NCBI GenBank assembly: GCA_036310525.1
Contig: JAXJRQ010000134.1
Location: 1-8,442, forward strand
Length of the DNA: 8,442 bases
Source: UBA4716 sp036310525
Lineage (GTDB): Bacteria > Bacillota > Clostridia > UBA1381
Direction: 5' to 3'
The notes beneath the pieces were generated by a model that worked only from the letters and a program-made list of their open reading frames with translations, was not told the origin of the DNA and did not search any database. Position 1 is the first letter of the stretch. Every line of letters begins with the position of its first letter. Both the position numbers and the translations under genes were made by a program. Positions 6,594 to 8,442 of this stretch are shown here, piece after piece.

Positions 6594-6623
6594 TAAACCA
6601 TTCGGTTCTTCCATAGAAACAGA
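6594..6623 (+). repeat. Left copy of a flanking repeat around the SAP/FokI-like gene
   Basis: TAAACCATTCGGTTCTT followed by CC and ATAGAAACAGA. It matches 25 of 28 aligned positions of 8266-8293 beyond the far end of the gene, with a 2-nt gap. Both copies lead directly into a terminator hairpin on the same strand. Each starts with a mini-hairpin (AACC/GGTT here). Confidence 0.55.
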
Positions 6624-6660
6624 ACGATTCAGATGACAATTTGGATTGTTCTGTTTTTTT
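6617..6660 (+). terminator. Intrinsic terminator upstream of the SAP/FokI-like gene, with loop complementary to upstream DNA
   Basis: AAACAGAACGATTC (6617-6630) pairs with GGATTGTTCTGTTT (6643-6656), 14 bp including two G-U pairs, and a T-run follows to 6660. The 12-nt loop AGATGACAATTT (6631-6642) contains an 11-nt perfect complement of AATTGTCATCT (6584-6594), so the RNA could form a pseudoknot. It lies 4 bp before the -35 box of the next gene and would shield that gene from upstream transcription. Confidence 0.6.
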
Positions 6661-6663
6661 ATT

Positions 6664-6692
6664 TTGACTTTTTGTTACGGCTATGCTATAAT
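6664..6692 (+). promoter_or_regulatory. Strong sigma-A promoter of the SAP/FokI-like gene
   Basis: TTGACT (6664-6669), 17-bp spacer, TATAAT (6687-6692), with an extended -10 TG at 6684-6685. The start is expected near 6698-6699, right where the ribosome binding site GAGGTGG (6699-6705) begins, so the mRNA leader would be only about 13 nt. Confidence 0.8.
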
Positions 6693-6711
6693 TATATTGA
6701 GGTGGTACAAA

Positions 6712-8250
6712 ATGGATTTTATTAAGTTTGTAGAACAAATACCTAATATAACAATTGCAAAACGAGTTGCTTCTGCATATGTTGCTGATTACAGACGATT
6801 AGAACTTGATGAAATTAAAGAGTTTTTAAAGAAAACTGCTAAACAGTATACAGCATTTGAAAATGTAAGCAATAGGCTAGACGAGATTAAACTTGATTCA
6901 AATCGTGCTGTAAGAATTATTGCACCAATTTTGTTGCGTGATTATTTGTTAAATCAAGATGATTTTATTTCTCCTACAAAAGATACTGATTCTGCAGTTT
7001 TAAACTATGAAAAGTCTATAGTTGATGAATCAAATAATTTTGATGAAAGCAAAATTTCAAAGGATTTTGCTTTGTTTAAGCATATGTTAGATGCTGCGTG
7101 GGCATATAATGATGATATATCAGTTGATGAGAAAAATCTTTTGGAAACGTTAAGAAAGTATCTGTCGATTTCTACTAAAGAATTTCATATGCTTGAAGCT
7201 AAATCTGGAAGATTTCCAACTCCTGAAAATGTTTTGCACACCTATGATGATATAGAAGATACAAGAAAAGTATTGCAGGCAAAAGGATTGACTGTAGCTA
7301 TAAAAAATTCTGATGGTGTTATATGTGATATGATACCTGATGATATAGCGCAATGTATTAGAAGGTATTATAATATTGAAATACGGGCTTACGGATATGA
7401 GAAACTTGTTGATTATGTTATTAAGAAAACAAAAAAACAGTATCTTATCGATATTGTAAATAAAGCAAGTCAATACTTATCAAAAGCTAAAATCGAAATA
7501 TCAAATAACCCTACTGTAAATGAATTAAAAGATATTATCCTGAAATCTATACAGCCTTCTAACTTAATTGGAGGATTTTCGCCACGAGATGGACTTGATG
7601 TTACAATGTTGTCAGCGTGGTGTGGTGATATAGGATTAAATGTATCAGGTAATAAGGTTGCGTTAATTGATAGAATTCTTGAATATTATGATTCAATGAG
7701 AAGAATAGAAATTAAAACAGAAGATGAAAGAGAAAAACTTATTGCTTTTTACAATCAACTTGCAAATAGAGATTTGAAAAATTTGAGAGCAAATAATATC
7801 ATTGAAAAAGATTTGCAATGTGAACATTTATTTGAAGATGCGACGAATTATTTGTTTGAGAAAATGTTATTAAACAAACCGTTGACTTTGACCGGCTCAG
7901 AACATCCAGATGGGAAGTTGTCCTTTAAAGATAAGTATATTATGTGGGATAATAAATCAAAGGAAACAGCGGTAAATTTAAAAGATCACATTCAGCAGTT
8001 TGAAAGATACATAAAAACATCAGATAAAGATGTAACTGTGTTTATGGTAATTGCTCCCAAATTCACGCCTCAAAGTGTACAAGAATGTGTTGATTTTTCT
8101 TTAAATAATGATACGCAAATTCTATTGATTACTGCTGAAGAATTAAAGACAGTAGCAGAAACTTGGTTAAAGAAACACCCTGGAGAAATATTCAATTTAG
8201 GTTATTTTAAGCAAAATGGAAGATTTGACATAAGACTGTTGAATTTATAA
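6712..8250 (+). CDS. Stand-alone SAP-domain protein with C-terminal FokI-like PD-(D/E)XK nuclease
   Basis: A soluble 512-residue protein, no signal peptide or membrane segment. Residues 1-115 are helical and unrecognised. Residues 119-165 (LDAAWAYNDDISVDEKNLLE at 126-145) resemble a TerB-like helical domain. Residues 170-290 are helical and unrecognised. Residues 295-330 fit a SAP DNA-binding motif: MLSAWCGDIGLNVSGNKVAL (299-318), then IDRIL. Residues 370-510 look like a FokI-type cleavage domain: Glu375 in a helix, HPDG (398-401), WDNK (412-415, Asp413-x-Lys415), a following helix with QFERY (429-433, the QxxxY pattern of many such nucleases), the strand VFMVIAPKF and ILLITAEEL. Order and spacing resemble FokI (PDG, VDTK, QRYV, FLFVSG, LSVEEL). 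I start at ATG 6712 because GAGGTGG lies 6 nt before it; the reading frame opens further upstream inside a terminator. No methyltransferase or partner lies nearby. The gene is clearly more A+T-rich than murA, suggesting acquisition. A defence or DNA-processing nuclease is inferred, not shown. Confidence 0.8.
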   Translation: MDFIKFVEQIPNITIAKRVASAYVADYRRLELDEIKEFLKKTAKQYTAFENVSNRLDEIKLDSNRAVRIIAPILLRDYLLNQDDFISPTKDTDSAVLNYEKSIVDESNNFDESKISKDFALFKHMLDAAWAYNDDISVDEKNLLETLRKYLSISTKEFHMLEAKSGRFPTPENVLHTYDDIEDTRKVLQAKGLTVAIKNSDGVICDMIPDDIAQCIRRYYNIEIRAYGYEKLVDYVIKKTKKQYLIDIVNKASQYLSKAKIEISNNPTVNELKDIILKSIQPSNLIGGFSPRDGLDVTMLSAWCGDIGLNVSGNKVALIDRILEYYDSMRRIEIKTEDEREKLIAFYNQLANRDLKNLRANNIIEKDLQCEHLFEDATNYLFEKMLLNKPLTLTGSEHPDGKLSFKDKYIMWDNKSKETAVNLKDHIQQFERYIKTSDKDVTVFMVIAPKFTPQSVQECVDFSLNNDTQILLITAEELKTVAETWLKKHPGEIFNLGYFKQNGRFDIRLLNL

Positions 8251-8265
8251 GAAGAAAATGGCATT

Positions 8266-8293
8266 TAAACCATTTGGTTTTTATAGAAAAAGA
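8266..8293 (+). repeat. Right copy of the flanking repeat
   Basis: TAAACCATTTGGTTTTT followed by ATAGAAAAAGA, related to 6594-6623. It begins 15 nt after the stop codon and runs into the terminator stem. AAACC/GGTTT makes a 5-bp mini-hairpin with an ATTT loop. Confidence 0.55.
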
Positions 8294-8326
8294 CATTATT
8301 CGATAAAGAATAATGTCTTTTTCTAT
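8283..8326 (+). terminator. Intrinsic terminator of the SAP/FokI-like gene
   Basis: ATAGAAAAAGACATTATTC (8283-8301) and its exact complement (8308-8326) form a perfect 19-bp stem with a GATAAA loop. TTTTT (8318-8322) lies within the 3' arm. The near-symmetric layout would also slow transcription arriving from the right. Confidence 0.8.
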
Positions 8327-8442
8327 CTGGAAAATAAGACGGTTTTATTACTGTATGTTTTCTATTTAAAAAAAATATTAAAAAAATATAAATTTTTTCA
8401 AAAATCTATGGAAATTTTAATAAAAATAATATATAATAATAA
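8327..8442. other. A+T-rich tail with no recognisable gene
   Basis: Runs of A and T with no supported coding region. A TATAAT at 8432-8437 could be a -10 box for a gene beyond the right edge, but at 17-bp spacing only the poor TGGAAA is available as a -35 box, so I do not call a promoter. Confidence 0.4.

Noticed and set aside
6592..6636. Short KPFG-containing reading frame in the left flanking repeat, resembling the KPFGFYR read from the right copy
   Set aside because: The shared peptide follows from the shared DNA repeat. There is no start or ribosome binding site, and the frame stops after about 14 codons inside a terminator.
6646..6711. Upstream TTG start adding 22 residues to the nuclease
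   Set aside because: It lies inside the terminator stem and upstream of the strong promoter, with no ribosome binding site; ATG 6712 has GAGGTGG at proper spacing.
8259..8442. Possible small ORF starting ATGGCATTTAAACC after the nuclease gene
   Set aside because: It runs straight through the flanking repeat and the 19-bp terminator stem, lacks a good ribosome binding site, and encodes a low-complexity K/Y/L/N-rich tail with no family resemblance.
6360..8442. Integration of the nuclease gene at tRNA-Asp as a classical attL/attR island
   Set aside because: I searched by eye for a second copy of the tRNA 3' end (GTTCGAGCCTCATCCGG) downstream and found none, and no integrase gene is present. 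An island ending beyond the window cannot be excluded.

Overview
The window reads as chromosomal DNA from a low-GC Gram-positive anaerobe of the Clostridia, plausibly a gut member of the Ruminococcaceae/Oscillospiraceae group. The grounds are A+T-rich intergenic DNA, strong AGGAGG-type ribosome binding sites, consensus sigma-A promoters, a DivIB/FtsQ with a long charged cytoplasmic tail, murA-ftsQ-ftsZ order, and an oxygen-sensitive glycyl radical enzyme. The genus cannot be fixed from sequence alone.

Layout. (1) 1-1436, minus strand: N-terminal 478 residues of a glycyl radical enzyme that runs off the left edge. (2) 1437-1625: compact divergent control region with a consensus-like promoter in each direction and a 13-bp direct repeat with 19-bp period. 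(3) 1626-2393, plus: AraC-type regulator, probably controlling the divergent enzyme gene. (4) 2586-6145, plus: cell-envelope block murA, ftsQ/divIB, ftsZ. murA and ftsQ are 2 bp apart and share a promoter. ftsZ follows a perfect-stem terminator and has its own promoter. (5) 6256-6423: tRNA-Asp(GUC) with a perfect consensus promoter and a GAAA-capped terminator. (6) 6424-6660: non-coding patch of nested inverted repeats, ending in a terminator. (7) 6712-8250, plus: a stand-alone, more A+T-rich gene for a 512-residue protein that I read as a helical, possibly TerB-like N-terminal half, a SAP DNA-binding domain and a C-terminal FokI-like PD-(D/E)XK nuclease domain. It has its own promoter and a 19-bp-stem terminator. 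(8) 8327-8442: A+T-rich, no gene seen.

How the genes work together. The GRE/AraC pair looks like an inducible catabolic unit: the regulator senses a small molecule and switches on a carbon-centred-radical lyase. Its activating enzyme would be expected beyond the left edge. murA makes the first committed peptidoglycan precursor, and FtsQ and FtsZ build the divisome. The SAP/FokI-like gene is unrelated to these housekeeping genes. It sits just downstream of a tRNA gene and a repeat patch, and related ~28-bp sequences lie on both sides of it. This is the best candidate in the window for an undescribed accessory (possibly anti-phage or DNA-processing) function.
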